Counted from the stretch's first letter, positions 1 to 8,777 are shown. The stretch: 64,000 bases of DNA from Enterobacter sp. SA187 (GCF_001888805.2 NZ_CP019113.1:744001-808000); one strand, 5' to 3'. Made by a program: numbers and translations. Notes: generated by a model from the letters alone, not told the origin.

Positions 1-226
1 AGCTATAGGTATAGAGGGGATGCTGAAACACGATCACATCATGCTCGCGCAGCAGCGCCTGCTCATGGGGAATATCAATAAAGAAATCAGGGTAATGCGC
101 ATAGAGATCATGCACGGTGACATTACTGAGTTGCGTTGCCGGTTTAAGTAAGAGCCGGTTGGCGACCGAATCTCCGGATTCCGGATGGGCATATAACAGC
201 AATACTTTCGCTGTTGGTGGCATCAT
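1..226 (-). CDS. kefG: KefG, glutathione-regulated K+ efflux ancillary protein (partial, 3' end beyond window)
   Basis: The reverse strand reads MMPPTAKVLLLYAHPESGDS... and continues to the window edge, so only about 75 N-terminal residues are present. The flavodoxin-like NAD(P)H oxidoreductase fold start (KVLLLYAHPES) and the segment DLYAHYPDFFIDIPHEQ match the KefG family. These proteins bind the KefB K+/H+ antiporter at the inner membrane and are needed for its full activity during electrophile stress. The start is set at the first of two consecutive ATG codons because a GGGAGGGG ribosome-binding site lies just upstream. It is divergent from yheS, as in E. coli. The rest of the gene, and kefB, lie outside the window. 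Confidence 0.9.
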   Translation of the reverse strand, partial: MMPPTAKVLLLYAHPESGDSVANRLLLKPATQLSNVTVHDLYAHYPDFFIDIPHEQALLREHDVIVFQHPLYTYS

Positions 227-374
227 TCCCCTCCCGGGCGTCGTGCACGTCATTCTAATGATTTTGTGTCCAGGCTTCGTTTTGGGCTACCATGGCGCCC
301 CGGTGCGGCACATTGCCCACTACCCTAAAATATCATAATGACAAATTAATATAGTCGGAACATAACGGCGCTCT

Positions 375-2279
375 ATGATTGTTTTCTCCTCGTTACAAAT
401 TCGTCGCGGCGTACGCGTCCTGCTGGACAATGCCACTGCCACCATCAATCCCGGCCAGAAGGTCGGACTGGTGGGAAAAAACGGCTGCGGGAAATCCACG
501 CTGCTGGCGCTGTTAAAAAATGAACTCAGCGCCGACGGCGGCAGCTTCACCTATCCGGCAAACTGGCAGCTGGCGTGGGTTAATCAGGAAACCCCGGCGC
601 TGAGCGAACCCGCGCTGGATTACGTGATTGACGGCGACCGCCAGTACCGGCAGTTTGAAGCTGAGCTCAACGCCGCTAACGAACGTAACGATGGGCACGC
701 GATTGCCACGGTGCACGGCAAGCTCGACGCCATCGACGCCTGGACCATCCGCTCCCGCGCGTCCAGCCTGCTGCACGGCCTCGGTTTTTCAAATGAACAG
801 CTTGAGCGCCCGGTGAGCGACTTCTCCGGCGGCTGGCGTATGCGTCTAAACCTGGCGCAGGCGCTGATTTGCCGTTCCGATTTACTGCTGCTCGATGAAC
901 CCACCAACCACCTTGATCTCGACGCGGTGATCTGGCTGGAGAAATGGCTGAAAAGCTATCAGGGCACGCTGATTTTGATTTCTCACGACCGTGATTTCCT
1001 CGATCCGGTGGTGGACAAAATTATCCATATCGAACAGCAAAACATGTTCGAATACACCGGCAACTACAGCGCCTTCGAGCGCCAGCGCGCGACGCGCCTT
1101 GCCCAGCAACAGGCCACTTACGAAAGCCAGCAGGCGCGGGTGGCGCATCTGCAAAGCTTTATCGATCGTTTCAAAGCCAAAGCCAGCAAAGCCAAACAGG
1201 CGCAAAGCCGCGTGAAAATGCTGGAGCGCATGGAGCTTATCGCCCCGGCGCACGTGGATAACCCGTTCCACTTCAGCTTCCGCGCCCCTGAAAGCCTGCC
1301 GAATCCGTTGCTGAAAATGGAAAAGGTCAGCGCCGGTTATGGCGATCGCACCATTCTTGATTCCATCAAGCTCAACCTGGTTCCCGGTTCGCGCATCGGT
1401 CTGCTGGGGCGTAACGGCGCGGGTAAATCGACGCTGATCAAATTACTGGCGGGCGAGCTAAACCCGGTAAGCGGTGAGATTGGTCTGGCGAAAGGTATCA
1501 AGCTGGGTTACTTCGCCCAGCATCAGCTGGAATTTTTACGCGCGGATGAATCCCCAATCCAGCACCTGGCGCGCATTGCGCCGCAGGAGCTGGAGCAGAA
1601 GCTGCGCGATTACCTCGGCGGCTTCGGTTTCCAGGGCGATAAAGTCAGTGAAGTGACCGGCCGCTTCTCCGGCGGCGAAAAAGCCCGTCTGGTGCTGGCG
1701 CTCATCGTCTGGCAGCGCCCTAACCTGCTGCTGCTCGATGAACCGACCAACCACCTGGATCTGGATATGCGCCAGGCGCTCACCGAAGCGCTGATCGAAT
1801 TCGAAGGCGCGCTGGTGGTGGTGTCGCACGATCGTCACCTGTTACGCTCCACCACCGATGAGTTTTATCTGGTGCACGGCGGTAAAGTCGAGGCCTTCGA
1901 CGGCGATCTGGAAGACTATCAGCAGTGGCTGAGCGACATCCAGAAACTGGAAAACCAGCCTGCCGAAGGCGCGAAAGAGAACGCCAACAGCGCCCAGTCG
2001 CGTAAAGATCAGAAGCGCCGCGAAGCGGAACTGCGCACCCAGACGCAGCCGCTGCGCAAAGAGATCGCCCGTCTGGAAAAAGAGATGGAGAAGTTCCAGG
2101 CACAGCAGGCCGCGGCGGAAGAAAAACTGAGCGACAGCGGGCTGTACGACCAGAGCCGCAAAGCCGAACTCACCGCCTGTTTACAGGCGCAGGCCAGCGC
2201 GAAAGCCGGGCTTGAAGAGTGTGAAATGGCATGGCTGGACGCCCAGGAACAGCTGGAGGCTATGCTGCAAAGCGACTGA
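375..2279 (+). CDS. yheS: YheS, ABC-F family ATPase (ribosome-associated)
   Basis: 634 residues, close to the usual 637. There are two ABC ATPase domains without membrane segments. Domain 1 has Walker A GKNGCGKST (about residues 34-42), signature FSGGWRMRL and Walker B LLLLDEPTNHLDL. Domain 2 has GRNGAGKST (about 343-351), FSGGEKARL and a second LLLLDEPTNHLDL. Between them is the charged inter-domain linker typical of ABC-F proteins, rich in KAKQAQSR-type residues. The C-terminus is a Glu/Lys/Gln-rich coiled coil. Family members bind the ribosomal E site and modulate translation; the precise role of YheS is inferred from the family. It is divergent from kefG. The regulator mdcR begins 2 bp after the stop codon, so the two may be co-transcribed. 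Confidence 0.95.
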   Translation: MIVFSSLQIRRGVRVLLDNATATINPGQKVGLVGKNGCGKSTLLALLKNELSADGGSFTYPANWQLAWVNQETPALSEPALDYVIDGDRQYRQFEAELNAANERNDGHAIATVHGKLDAIDAWTIRSRASSLLHGLGFSNEQLERPVSDFSGGWRMRLNLAQALICRSDLLLLDEPTNHLDLDAVIWLEKWLKSYQGTLILISHDRDFLDPVVDKIIHIEQQNMFEYTGNYSAFERQRATRLAQQQATYESQQARVAHLQSFIDRFKAKASKAKQAQSRVKMLERMELIAPAHVDNPFHFSFRAPESLPNPLLKMEKVSAGYGDRTILDSIKLNLVPGSRIGLLGRNGAGKSTLIKLLAGELNPVSGEIGLAKGIKLGYFAQHQLEFLRADESPIQHLARIAPQELEQKLRDYLGGFGFQGDKVSEVTGRFSGGEKARLVLALIVWQRPNLLLLDEPTNHLDLDMRQALTEALIEFEGALVVVSHDRHLLRSTTDEFYLVHGGKVEAFDGDLEDYQQWLSDIQKLENQPAEGAKENANSAQSRKDQKRREAELRTQTQPLRKEIARLEKEMEKFQAQQAAAEEKLSDSGLYDQSRKAELTACLQAQASAKAGLEECEMAWLDAQEQLEAMLQSD

Positions 2280-2281
2280 CC

Positions 2282-3217
2282 ATGAGCCACGACATCCTCA
2301 GTGAGATCACGTTTCGCAAGCTCGCCATTTTCATGACCTTTATGGAAAAGGGGAACATTGCCCGCACCGCAGAAGCGCTGGCGTTAAGCGGCGTGAGCGT
2401 ACATCGCGCGCTGCATACGCTGGAAGAAAACGTGCGCTGCCCACTGTTCGTGCATAAAGGTCGCACCCTGATGCCGCTGCCCGCGGCCTGGACGCTGCTG
2501 GAGTATTGTCAGGAAGTCACGCAACTGATGACGCGTGGTCTGGAAGAGGCGCGCAAAGAAGCAGGCGTCGGCCAGGGGCGGCTGCGTGTCGGCACGCTCT
2601 ACTCGCTGACGCTGGAAACCGTGCCGCGTCTGATCATGGGCATGAAGCTGCGCCGGCCGGAGCTGGAGATGGCGCTGACCATGGGTTCTAACGAAACCCT
2701 GCTGCACATGCTGGACGCCGGGGAGCTGGACGCGATTATCATTTCGCTGTCAGAGGCGCAAATCGATCGCAACAGCCTCGAAGTGTTGCCGCTGTTTCAC
2801 GATGATATTTTCCTCGCCGCGCCCGCGTCGGCCACGCTCAACATGTCAGCACCTGCCGATTTACGCGATTACCGCCAGCAAAAATTTGTCTCGCTGGCGG
2901 AAGGTTTCGCCACCTACGCAGGCTTTCAGGAAGCCTTTCACATTGCCGGTTTTGAGCCGGAGATCGTTACGCGCGTAAACGACATTTTCTCGATGCTGAG
3001 TCTGGTGCAGGCAGGCGTTGGTTTTACCCTGATGCCGGGCCGCATGAAGAAAGTGTATGAAAACTCGGTGCAGCTGTTAAAGCTCGCCGAGCCGTACCAG
3101 ATGCAGCAGTTGATCGCCATCGTCTTTCCTCGCAACCGCGAGCACGATCCGAATCTGCTGGCGCTCGCCGCCGAAGGCCGCATGTACGCCCGCAGTTTGC
3201 AGGAACCGGGTGGCTGA
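2282..3217 (+). CDS. mdcR: MdcR, LysR-type regulator of malonate utilisation
   Basis: 311 residues, starting MSHDILSEITFRKLAIFMTF. The start is the first ATG after yheS; an upstream in-frame start would lie inside yheS. The N-terminal winged helix-turn-helix covers roughly residues 10-70 (FMEKGNIARTAEAL...VSVHRALHTLEE), followed by the periplasmic-binding-like effector domain of LTTRs. The sequence closely matches the MdcR I know from Klebsiella malonate loci, and the neighbouring mdc operon supports this. The gene converges on mdcH rather than diverging from mdcA. Only 2 bp separate it from yheS and the Shine-Dalgarno sequence is weak, so translation may partly depend on yheS. The ligand is presumably malonate or a derivative, which is an inference from the operon. 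Confidence 0.9.
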   Translation: MSHDILSEITFRKLAIFMTFMEKGNIARTAEALALSGVSVHRALHTLEENVRCPLFVHKGRTLMPLPAAWTLLEYCQEVTQLMTRGLEEARKEAGVGQGRLRVGTLYSLTLETVPRLIMGMKLRRPELEMALTMGSNETLLHMLDAGELDAIIISLSEAQIDRNSLEVLPLFHDDIFLAAPASATLNMSAPADLRDYRQQKFVSLAEGFATYAGFQEAFHIAGFEPEIVTRVNDIFSMLSLVQAGVGFTLMPGRMKKVYENSVQLLKLAEPYQMQQLIAIVFPRNREHDPNLLALAAEGRMYARSLQEPGG

Positions 3218-3225
3218 GTTGAACC

Positions 3226-3363
3226 TGTCGGGTGGCGCTTCGCTTATCTGACCTGCATAATTTTATGACGGACCCTTTTGCCGGGTGGCGGCTGCGCCTG
3301 ACCCGGCCTACGCGATCTGCAAGCTATGTCGTTGTAGGCCCGGCAAGCCTGCGCCGCCGGGCA
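3226..3363. repeat. REP/BIME cluster between mdcR and mdcH
   Basis: There are three REP-like units in the convergent gap. A decayed unit spans 3226-3254 (GGGTGGCGCTTCGCTTATCTGACC). A good unit spans 3280-3312 (GCCGGGTGGCGG...ACCCGGCC). An inverted unit spans 3333-3362 (GTAGGCCCGGCA...GCCGCCGGGC). The opposed units can fold into hairpins and may protect or terminate the converging mdcR and mdcH transcripts; that role is general knowledge of BIMEs, not shown here. Confidence 0.8.
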
Positions 3364-3368
3364 ATGCG

Positions 3369-4271
3369 TTATCGCTGCTCCCGCAGACGTTTCGCCAGGT
3401 GCAGCGCCACATCAACGCCGCTGCGCTCCAGCGAAATGGACTCCCCTTCCCAGGCCGCCTGCCGCGTTAAACAGGTGAGAATACCGCCCGGTGGCATCTC
3501 GATGGCCAGCCGCGCTTCACGCTCATTGGCGGAAATCACCGCCTCCTGCCAGCGTACGGTACGCGCCATGTTCATCGCCAGATCGTCGGCGATTTTCTCC
3601 GGCTGCCACAGCACGCGTCCGGTACTGCCGCTCAGGTAAGCGCACGCCGGACGGGACAAACTCACCCCGGCAAAGGCCTGTGCCAGTTTTTCCGCCGGAC
3701 GGGTCAGCAGTTCACAGTGCGACGGCACGCTGACAGCCAGACGCTTCGCCTTGCTGGCCCCTTTCGCCAGCGCTTTTTCCGCCACCTGCGCCATCTCTTC
3801 ATCACGACCGGCGATCACAATCTGCGTTTCCGCATTCAGGTTGGCGATCCAGGTCTGGCTGCCTTCGCTTATTGCTTCGACCTGCGGCAGCGTCAGACCC
3901 ATGATGGCTGTCAGTCCGTAACCGTGCGGGTACGCCTGCTCCATCAAATCGCCGCGCAGGGCCACCAGCCGCAGCGCATCGTCAAAAGCCAGCGCACCGG
4001 CCACCACCGCCGCCGGGTACGCGCCGATCGACAGGCCGCTGACGATATCTGGCTCCACGCCCTGCCGTTGCAGTTCCCGCGCCCAGGCGACACCGGCGAT
4101 CAACAGCGACAGCTGCACCGCGCGGGTATGCTCCAGCGCTTCAGGCATATCCAGGGTATCGACTTCCGCGCCCAGCACTTCACGCGCTTCTGCAAGCGCC
4201 GTACCGGGCAGCTGTTGCAACATGCCGGGATGCTGCGTTCCCTGGCCGGGAAAGGTAAACAGAATTTTCAT
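3369..4271 (-). CDS. mdcH: MdcH, malonyl-CoA:ACP transacylase of malonate decarboxylase
   Basis: 300 residues with an acyltransferase (FabD-like) fold. The N-terminal motif is FTFPGQGTQHPGM, the nucleophile elbow GLSIG has Ser81, and the partner His is about residue 185 in VPSHCELL. The enzyme moves malonyl from malonyl-CoA to the MdcC carrier, priming the decarboxylase cycle. It is the last gene of mdcABCDEFGH. Its ATG overlaps the TAA stop of mdcG by one base (TAATG), which suggests coupled translation. FabD of fatty acid synthesis is the nearest alternative, but the operon context fixes the role. Confidence 0.93.
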   Translation of the reverse strand: MKILFTFPGQGTQHPGMLQQLPGTALAEAREVLGAEVDTLDMPEALEHTRAVQLSLLIAGVAWARELQRQGVEPDIVSGLSIGAYPAAVVAGALAFDDALRLVALRGDLMEQAYPHGYGLTAIMGLTLPQVEAISEGSQTWIANLNAETQIVIAGRDEEMAQVAEKALAKGASKAKRLAVSVPSHCELLTRPAEKLAQAFAGVSLSRPACAYLSGSTGRVLWQPEKIADDLAMNMARTVRWQEAVISANEREARLAIEMPPGGILTCLTRQAAWEGESISLERSGVDVALHLAKRLREQR

Positions 4272-4891
4272 TAGTCCTCCCTGCGCCAGAGATCGCTAAC
4301 CAGACGCGGTCCCTGACGGGTTTTGAGCAGTGCCTGACCGTCACGCAGCCACTCATTGAGCGCGAATCCGCCGGATGGCGTCTCCACCTGCGTATCGGCG
4401 CGGCACAGGGCGGTGTCCAGCCGTTGCTGCCACTGTATCAGCGCATCGTGCGACAGCGGCTGCGGGGCGCGGATCAGCAGATCCAGATCGCTTGCGGCAT
4501 GGATCACCGGGATGCCGGTCGCCAGCGCATAGCCGACGCTGCCGGTGATCCCCCAGACCCACGGCCACCCATGCTGCGCCAGCTGAAACGCCACCTGAAC
4601 GGGTGGCGCGGAGATAAAGGGCGAGCTGACCAGCGCCCGGGCGTCGGTCAGCTGTTCGGGGGTGACAACGCGCACAACCTGCTGCGCATCCACCCAGCCT
4701 GGCGCACGCTGGTCGCGGCGCAGACCGCGCACCCCCACCGGGATGCGCCCCTGCTCATCAACATCACGCCGCACCACTACCGGCAACCCCGCATGCCAGA
4801 CCGTATCCACCCAGGATTCCGTCACCCCCTGCAGGGCGCTGCGGTCAGCCAGCCAGAGAAGATCGTGCGGTCGCAATGATGATGAAGTCAT
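4271..4891 (-). CDS. mdcG: MdcG, phosphoribosyl-dephospho-CoA transferase (holo-ACP synthase)
   Basis: 206 residues. It shows the nucleotidyltransferase-type signature GITGSVGYALATG followed by SDLDLLI, with Asp135 and Asp137 as the likely metal-binding and catalytic pair. In the characterised malonate decarboxylases MdcG attaches the 2'-(5''-triphosphoribosyl)-3'-dephospho-CoA precursor made by MdcB to a serine of MdcC. The gene starts 3 bp downstream of the mdcF stop and overlaps mdcH by one base. Length and motifs agree with an intact enzyme. Confidence 0.93.
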   Translation of the reverse strand: MTSSSLRPHDLLWLADRSALQGVTESWVDTVWHAGLPVVVRRDVDEQGRIPVGVRGLRRDQRAPGWVDAQQVVRVVTPEQLTDARALVSSPFISAPPVQVAFQLAQHGWPWVWGITGSVGYALATGIPVIHAASDLDLLIRAPQPLSHDALIQWQQRLDTALCRADTQVETPSGGFALNEWLRDGQALLKTRQGPRLVSDLWRRED

Positions 4892-4894
4892 GTT

Positions 4895-5854
4895 TTACAT
4901 TCCTGATGTCAGCGAGATAAACAGCGGCAGAGACAGAATACACAGCACAGAGCTTAACAACAGCACGGCTTCGGCATCCGGCGACTGTACGCCAAAGCGG
5001 TTACCGAAGACCACGCCGAAGAAACCGGCCGAAAGCGCGATCATCAGGATAGCGGTAATGGCAACCGGGCCGGACAGGCCTAACGCCAGCACGATCCCCC
5101 AGGCAATGGCTGGCTGGATCAGCAGTTTAGCGATGGTCGAGGTAATAACCATGGTGTTGATTTGCAGTTTACGCGCCGAGAGGATCACGCCGGTCAGGAA
5201 CAGCGCCGCCGCAGTGGCGGACAGGCCCAGCGGTTTAATGGCCGCCAGCACCAGATCCGGCATATGAATACCGATGGCGGATAAAATCACCCCTAACAGC
5301 GGGCCCATGACGATAGGTTTTTTAATCGACCGCCACATCAGCACCGGCAGCATCGCCAGGGTTGAACCGCTGTTACCGCCTTCCGCACGCGCTTTTTCAC
5401 GTTCAAGGATCAGCAGGCAGAACGGCGTCATCAGCACGGAACCGCAGGCAATGGATACCGCCACGGAGAGTGAGGTAGACGAGGTTTCACCCAGCACGCT
5501 GCCCAGGATCGGCAGGCCCAGCGCCGCATAGTTCGGCAGGGCAACGGTCAGGGTCAGCACAGCAGCATCCTGCGGCGATTTTTTAAAGACGCTGGTGGCG
5601 AGGAAATAGATGATGGCGTAGGTGATCCACATCGCCAGCGTCAGCACCACGATCAGCGGCGACTGGGCGACAATACCGTCCCACGGCGTCTGCACCGTGG
5701 CGCTGAACAGCGCGGCGGGCAGGGCAAAATCCATCACGAAAATATTAAGCAGGGAAACATTTTTGTTATCCACCATTCCGGCCTTACCGGCCCAGAATCC
5801 CAGTAGCATAATCACAAAAATCGGTGCGAGAGCATGAACAATTACGTAAGTCAT
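4895..5854 (-). CDS. mdcF: MdcF, putative malonate transporter (auxin efflux carrier family)
   Basis: 319 residues, almost entirely hydrophobic, with about ten predicted membrane segments. The N-terminus is MTYVIVHALAPIFVIMLLGFWAGKAGMVDNKNVSLLNIFVMDFALPAALF, a typical AEC-family start with the helix-breaking FALPA region. A Gly/Ala-rich repeat of the same kind occurs in the second half (SGPVAITAILMIALSAGFFGVVFGNRFG). It is presumed to import malonate across the inner membrane; the substrate is inferred from its place in the mdc operon. It is separated from mdcE by a 127 bp gap, the only large gap in the operon. Confidence 0.88.
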   Translation of the reverse strand: MTYVIVHALAPIFVIMLLGFWAGKAGMVDNKNVSLLNIFVMDFALPAALFSATVQTPWDGIVAQSPLIVVLTLAMWITYAIIYFLATSVFKKSPQDAAVLTLTVALPNYAALGLPILGSVLGETSSTSLSVAVSIACGSVLMTPFCLLILEREKARAEGGNSGSTLAMLPVLMWRSIKKPIVMGPLLGVILSAIGIHMPDLVLAAIKPLGLSATAAALFLTGVILSARKLQINTMVITSTIAKLLIQPAIAWGIVLALGLSGPVAITAILMIALSAGFFGVVFGNRFGVQSPDAEAVLLLSSVLCILSLPLFISLTSGM

Positions 5855-5926
5855 AAATCACCTATAGATAAACAAGGAAATAGCACTGACGCGATGTTTG
5901 TTATTTTTCAGATGCACGCTTCCTCA

Positions 5927-5947
5927 TGGGCACAGCGTATGTGCCCA
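5927..5947 (-). other. Intra-operon hairpin between mdcE and mdcF
   Basis: This is a perfect 8 bp inverted repeat, TGGGCACA-N5-TGTGCCCA, in the 127 bp spacer between the mdcE stop and the mdcF start. No T-run follows on the - strand, so it is unlikely to be a strong intrinsic terminator. It could act as an RNA-processing or stabilising stem, or be a protein-binding palindrome. The remainder of the spacer shows no coding potential. Confidence 0.5.
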
Positions 5948-5981
5948 CGGGGCGGTCATTCCGGCAGGTCTTTTTTACTTC

Positions 5982-6782
5982 TTACCAGCTTGCGCGCATG
6001 CGCTCCCGCACGAGTGACGAGCTGCGACGGTTGTCGGCACCAAGACGGTTTTTAAGCGTGGTGTCCTGACGTGCGTCGTGAATGGCCTGTTGCAGGGTGG
6101 TATTCACCTCCGCCAGATCGGCATCGGAAGGCGCTTCCGGATTGCTGATGTTCAGCAGATGATCCAGCAGCCCCAGCGTGGCGTAATTACTGATGTCATA
6201 CGCCATTGGCGGAATGGTCGCCGCCAGTTTTTCCAGCGCGTCAACGGTACGCAGCGTGATACGCGCGGCAGACTCTTTACCCATCGCGTGGATCAGCACG
6301 CCGTTGTCGTTGAAGGCAATCAGACGGTTCGCCTGGTAGCCGTGCGCCAGAAACGCACCGGACATGGCTTTACCAACGATAAGGCCAATCACCGGGTGAC
6401 CTGCCAGACGGGCATTGGCATAAGCCCCTGCCGCACCGGCCAGCGCCTGATGAATGCCAAAACCTTCTTCCCGGCGGCCATAGGCCTGACTCGGTACGTC
6501 AATCACCGCCACGATCGGGCGTTTAACGCTTTTACCGGCGTCGGCGGCGATGGTTTCGCTAACCACTTTCGCCAGCGTCCAGCCTTCCAGCAGACCGACT
6601 TCACCGTTTGCCGCGCGGGGATAGTGGTTATGCGTATCCGGGACCACGGCGATAAAGCGTGCCGCTTCACCGTTAATTTCACCGTCAGCCACCTGGACCG
6701 ACGGGCATAACCCGCTCAAACGTGGTGCGTTGGGCGCCAGTTTTTCAAGCCATAATGCGCCACGGCTTACTGTCGTATTCAT
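5982..6782 (-). CDS. mdcE: MdcE, malonate decarboxylase gamma subunit
   Basis: 266 residues from MNTTVSRGALWLEKLAPNAPRL. The longer upstream frame is not used, because this ATG overlaps the mdcD stop as ATGA. The protein has a carboxyltransferase (crotonase-like) fold with the oxyanion-type segment VIGLIVGKAMSGAFLAHGYQANRLIAF. With MdcD it forms the malonyl-S-ACP decarboxylase that releases CO2 and regenerates acetyl-S-ACP. No biotin carrier or membrane decarboxylase genes (the Mad type) are present, so this is the soluble, biotin-independent type. Confidence 0.93.
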   Translation of the reverse strand: MNTTVSRGALWLEKLAPNAPRLSGLCPSVQVADGEINGEAARFIAVVPDTHNHYPRAANGEVGLLEGWTLAKVVSETIAADAGKSVKRPIVAVIDVPSQAYGRREEGFGIHQALAGAAGAYANARLAGHPVIGLIVGKAMSGAFLAHGYQANRLIAFNDNGVLIHAMGKESAARITLRTVDALEKLAATIPPMAYDISNYATLGLLDHLLNISNPEAPSDADLAEVNTTLQQAIHDARQDTTLKNRLGADNRRSSSLVRERMRASW

Positions 6783-7615
6783 GCTTTTTCCTCCCCGGCA
6801 AAGAGCGCTTTGATCTGTTCGGCATCCGCCTGTTTGCGGGTGTCGAACTGGGTGAGACGATCCAGATACCACTGGTAGTTATCGGTGCGGTGTTTTTCCG
6901 GTACGCCTTTGGCGATAAAGTCGTTCATCGCGCCTTTCACCGCATTCACCCCGTCGCCAACCAGCGCATCCACCAGCCCGCTCTGATAGCGGACTTCCCC
7001 GCCGGTCATGCTCCAGATAAACGGACGGTCGCGGGAGTCATACTCTTCAATCCCCGCTTCCTGCTCAATGACCTGCGGACCGTTAAGACCGAGGCGCGCC
7101 TCGCGGGTGACGATTAAATAGCTGCACAGCGCGGCAGCAATGGACATCCCGCCAAAGCAGCCCACGGTACCGGCCACAATGCCGATAACCGGCGTATAAC
7201 GGCGCAGATCGACAATGGCGGCATGAATATCGGCAATCGCCGCCAGCCCCAGATTGGCTTCCTGTAAACGCACGCCGCCGGTTTCGAGGCACAGTACCGC
7301 CTGGGTCGGGATGCCGTTGCGGTTATCTTCCGCCGCCAGCTCCAGCGCCGCTGCCATTTTCGCGCCGGACACTTCCCCCATGCTGCCGCCCTGGAAGGTG
7401 CCTTCGATGGCGATCACCACCGCAGGCTGGCCATTAATGGTGCCTTTCGCCACCACCATGCCGTCATCGGCCTGCGGCACGATGCCCTGCGGCCCAAGCC
7501 ACGGGGAAATAATGCCTTCAAAGGGATCCAGCAATTCACGGTAGCTGCCGTCGTCCAGCAGCGTGCGGGCGCGTTCACGCGCTTTTAATTCGATAAAACT
7601 GCGGTCATCACGCAT
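6779..7615 (-). CDS. mdcD: MdcD, malonate decarboxylase beta subunit
   Basis: 278 residues related to acetyl-CoA carboxylase carboxyltransferase subunits. Diagnostic segments are GTINGQPAVVIAIEGTFQGGSMGEVSGAKMAAALELA and GIVAGTVGCFGGMSIAAALCSYLIVTREARLGLNGPQVIEQEAG. It pairs with MdcE to decarboxylate malonyl bound to the MdcC carrier in the cytoplasm. It overlaps mdcE by 4 bp and mdcC by 8 bp, which suggests translational coupling and balanced stoichiometry. Confidence 0.94.
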   Translation of the reverse strand: MRDDRSFIELKARERARTLLDDGSYRELLDPFEGIISPWLGPQGIVPQADDGMVVAKGTINGQPAVVIAIEGTFQGGSMGEVSGAKMAAALELAAEDNRNGIPTQAVLCLETGGVRLQEANLGLAAIADIHAAIVDLRRYTPVIGIVAGTVGCFGGMSIAAALCSYLIVTREARLGLNGPQVIEQEAGIEEYDSRDRPFIWSMTGGEVRYQSGLVDALVGDGVNAVKGAMNDFIAKGVPEKHRTDNYQWYLDRLTQFDTRKQADAEQIKALFAGEEKA

Positions 7616-7907
7616 GGCTCACCCCCTCAAAAACCTGTTCGATACGAATGCGCGCCACGCCAGGCGTCGCACCAAAATCGTGGATCACCAGCTTGCCGGA
7701 CGGCAGGCTGCCCGCCAGGGTGAGACGGTTAAACAGCGCTTCCCAGCGTCCGCGGCTGTTGTCCACGGAAGTGGTGATATCAACGGTGAGCGTCTGCTCC
7801 TGGTCGGCGGTGAAAAGCACCTCCATATCCCCGGAGCCAACGACGCCTGCCAGCGCTTTACCGCTCAAGGTGCGGCTGGCAGGCAAAGAGATCGTAATGT
7901 GTTCCAT
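7608..7907 (-). CDS. mdcC: MdcC, malonate decarboxylase acyl carrier protein (delta subunit)
   Basis: 99 residues. It carries the special prosthetic group 2'-(5''-phosphoribosyl)-3'-dephospho-CoA. The modified serine of the family is Ser25, and here VVGSGDMEVL places a serine at exactly residue 25. Acetyl on this group is exchanged for malonyl by MdcA, then decarboxylated by MdcDE. It resembles the citrate lyase gamma carrier CitD more than a standard 4'-phosphopantetheine ACP. It overlaps mdcD by 8 bp. Confidence 0.94.
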   Translation of the reverse strand: MEHITISLPASRTLSGKALAGVVGSGDMEVLFTADQEQTLTVDITTSVDNSRGRWEALFNRLTLAGSLPSGKLVIHDFGATPGVARIRIEQVFEGVSHA

Positions 7908-7916
7908 AACATCCTC

Positions 7917-8777
7917 TTAATCAGATAAATAAGGCAAGGTCGCGATACGGTCGAGCAGCAGCGTGGCGGCGAGTAAATCAGCCGCACCGCCCGGCGAGGC
8001 GTTAAGCGCCAGCATCTGCGCGTCAAGTCGCGCCAGCGCGCGCTGGCCCGCAGGCTGCGCCGTTCCGCCGGCTGACAGCACGGCTTTTGCGCCGTCACGC
8101 ATGGTTTCCAGCCCGGTCATCCCGGCGCGGTTCAGCACGCAGGTATCGCTGAGCGAGGTCATGATCGCCATCAGCGCATCAAGCCGCGCCTGGGTTTCAG
8201 TGCCGCCGCGTTTACGGCTGGCTTGCAACTGCGGCAATGCCAGTTGGACGATGTGCGGAAAACCCTGCTGCGCTTCTTCACGTGCGCCGGGTACCCGATA
8301 ACGATGGGTGGCGCGCAGGCCCTTGCTGAAGACTTTCGGGGCGGCGGCGTCCGGCAGTTGCGCCAGCTGTGCGGCGACATTTGCAATGTCCTCCGCAGTG
8401 CCCGCGCCGCCCAGCATCGCTGCCGCGCTGACCAGCAGGCCCAGCGCCCAGATCGCGCCACGGTGCGTATTCACGCCGCCGGTGGCAGCCATCATCTGCT
8501 GTTCGCCTTCGCGACCCAGTCGCCCGATAGTTTGTCGTAGCGCAATGTCTGCCGGACGTTGCCAGCTTTGTTGCGCCAGGGCATGAAACGTAGGGGTCAG
8601 GCTACGCGCGGAACGCTCCATCAGCGCCAGCGTCAGGTCGTGGTGCGCCCCATTCCCCCGACTGTCCACCAGACCGGGCTTCGGGCTTAACCGTGCTTCG
8701 TCAATCAGACACTGGGTGGCGGTTCGCGCCAGCCATTCGGCACCTCCGCAAGCTTCAATCTGTGGCAGATGTTTCAT
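7917..8777 (-). CDS. mdcB: MdcB, triphosphoribosyl-dephospho-CoA synthase
   Basis: 286 residues of the CitG/MdcB family. Recognisable segments are ECLID-like TATQCLIDEARLSPKPGLVDSRGNGAHHDLTLALMERSA and the Gly-rich GGVNTHRGAIWALGLL, both characteristic of the family. It condenses ATP with dephospho-CoA to give the prosthetic group precursor used by MdcG. Its ATG overlaps the mdcA TAA stop by one base (TAATG). No second CitG-like gene or citrate lyase genes lie nearby. Confidence 0.93.
   Translation of the reverse strand: MKHLPQIEACGGAEWLARTATQCLIDEARLSPKPGLVDSRGNGAHHDLTLALMERSARSLTPTFHALAQQSWQRPADIALRQTIGRLGREGEQQMMAATGGVNTHRGAIWALGLLVSAAAMLGGAGTAEDIANVAAQLAQLPDAAAPKVFSKGLRATHRYRVPGAREEAQQGFPHIVQLALPQLQASRKRGGTETQARLDALMAIMTSLSDTCVLNRAGMTGLETMRDGAKAVLSAGGTAQPAGQRALARLDAQMLALNASPGGAADLLAATLLLDRIATLPYLSD

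Noticed and set aside
3226..3363. Repeats between mdcR and mdcH as a possible CRISPR or attachment site
   Set aside because: Units are inverted REP sequences without regular spacers, and no integrase is present.
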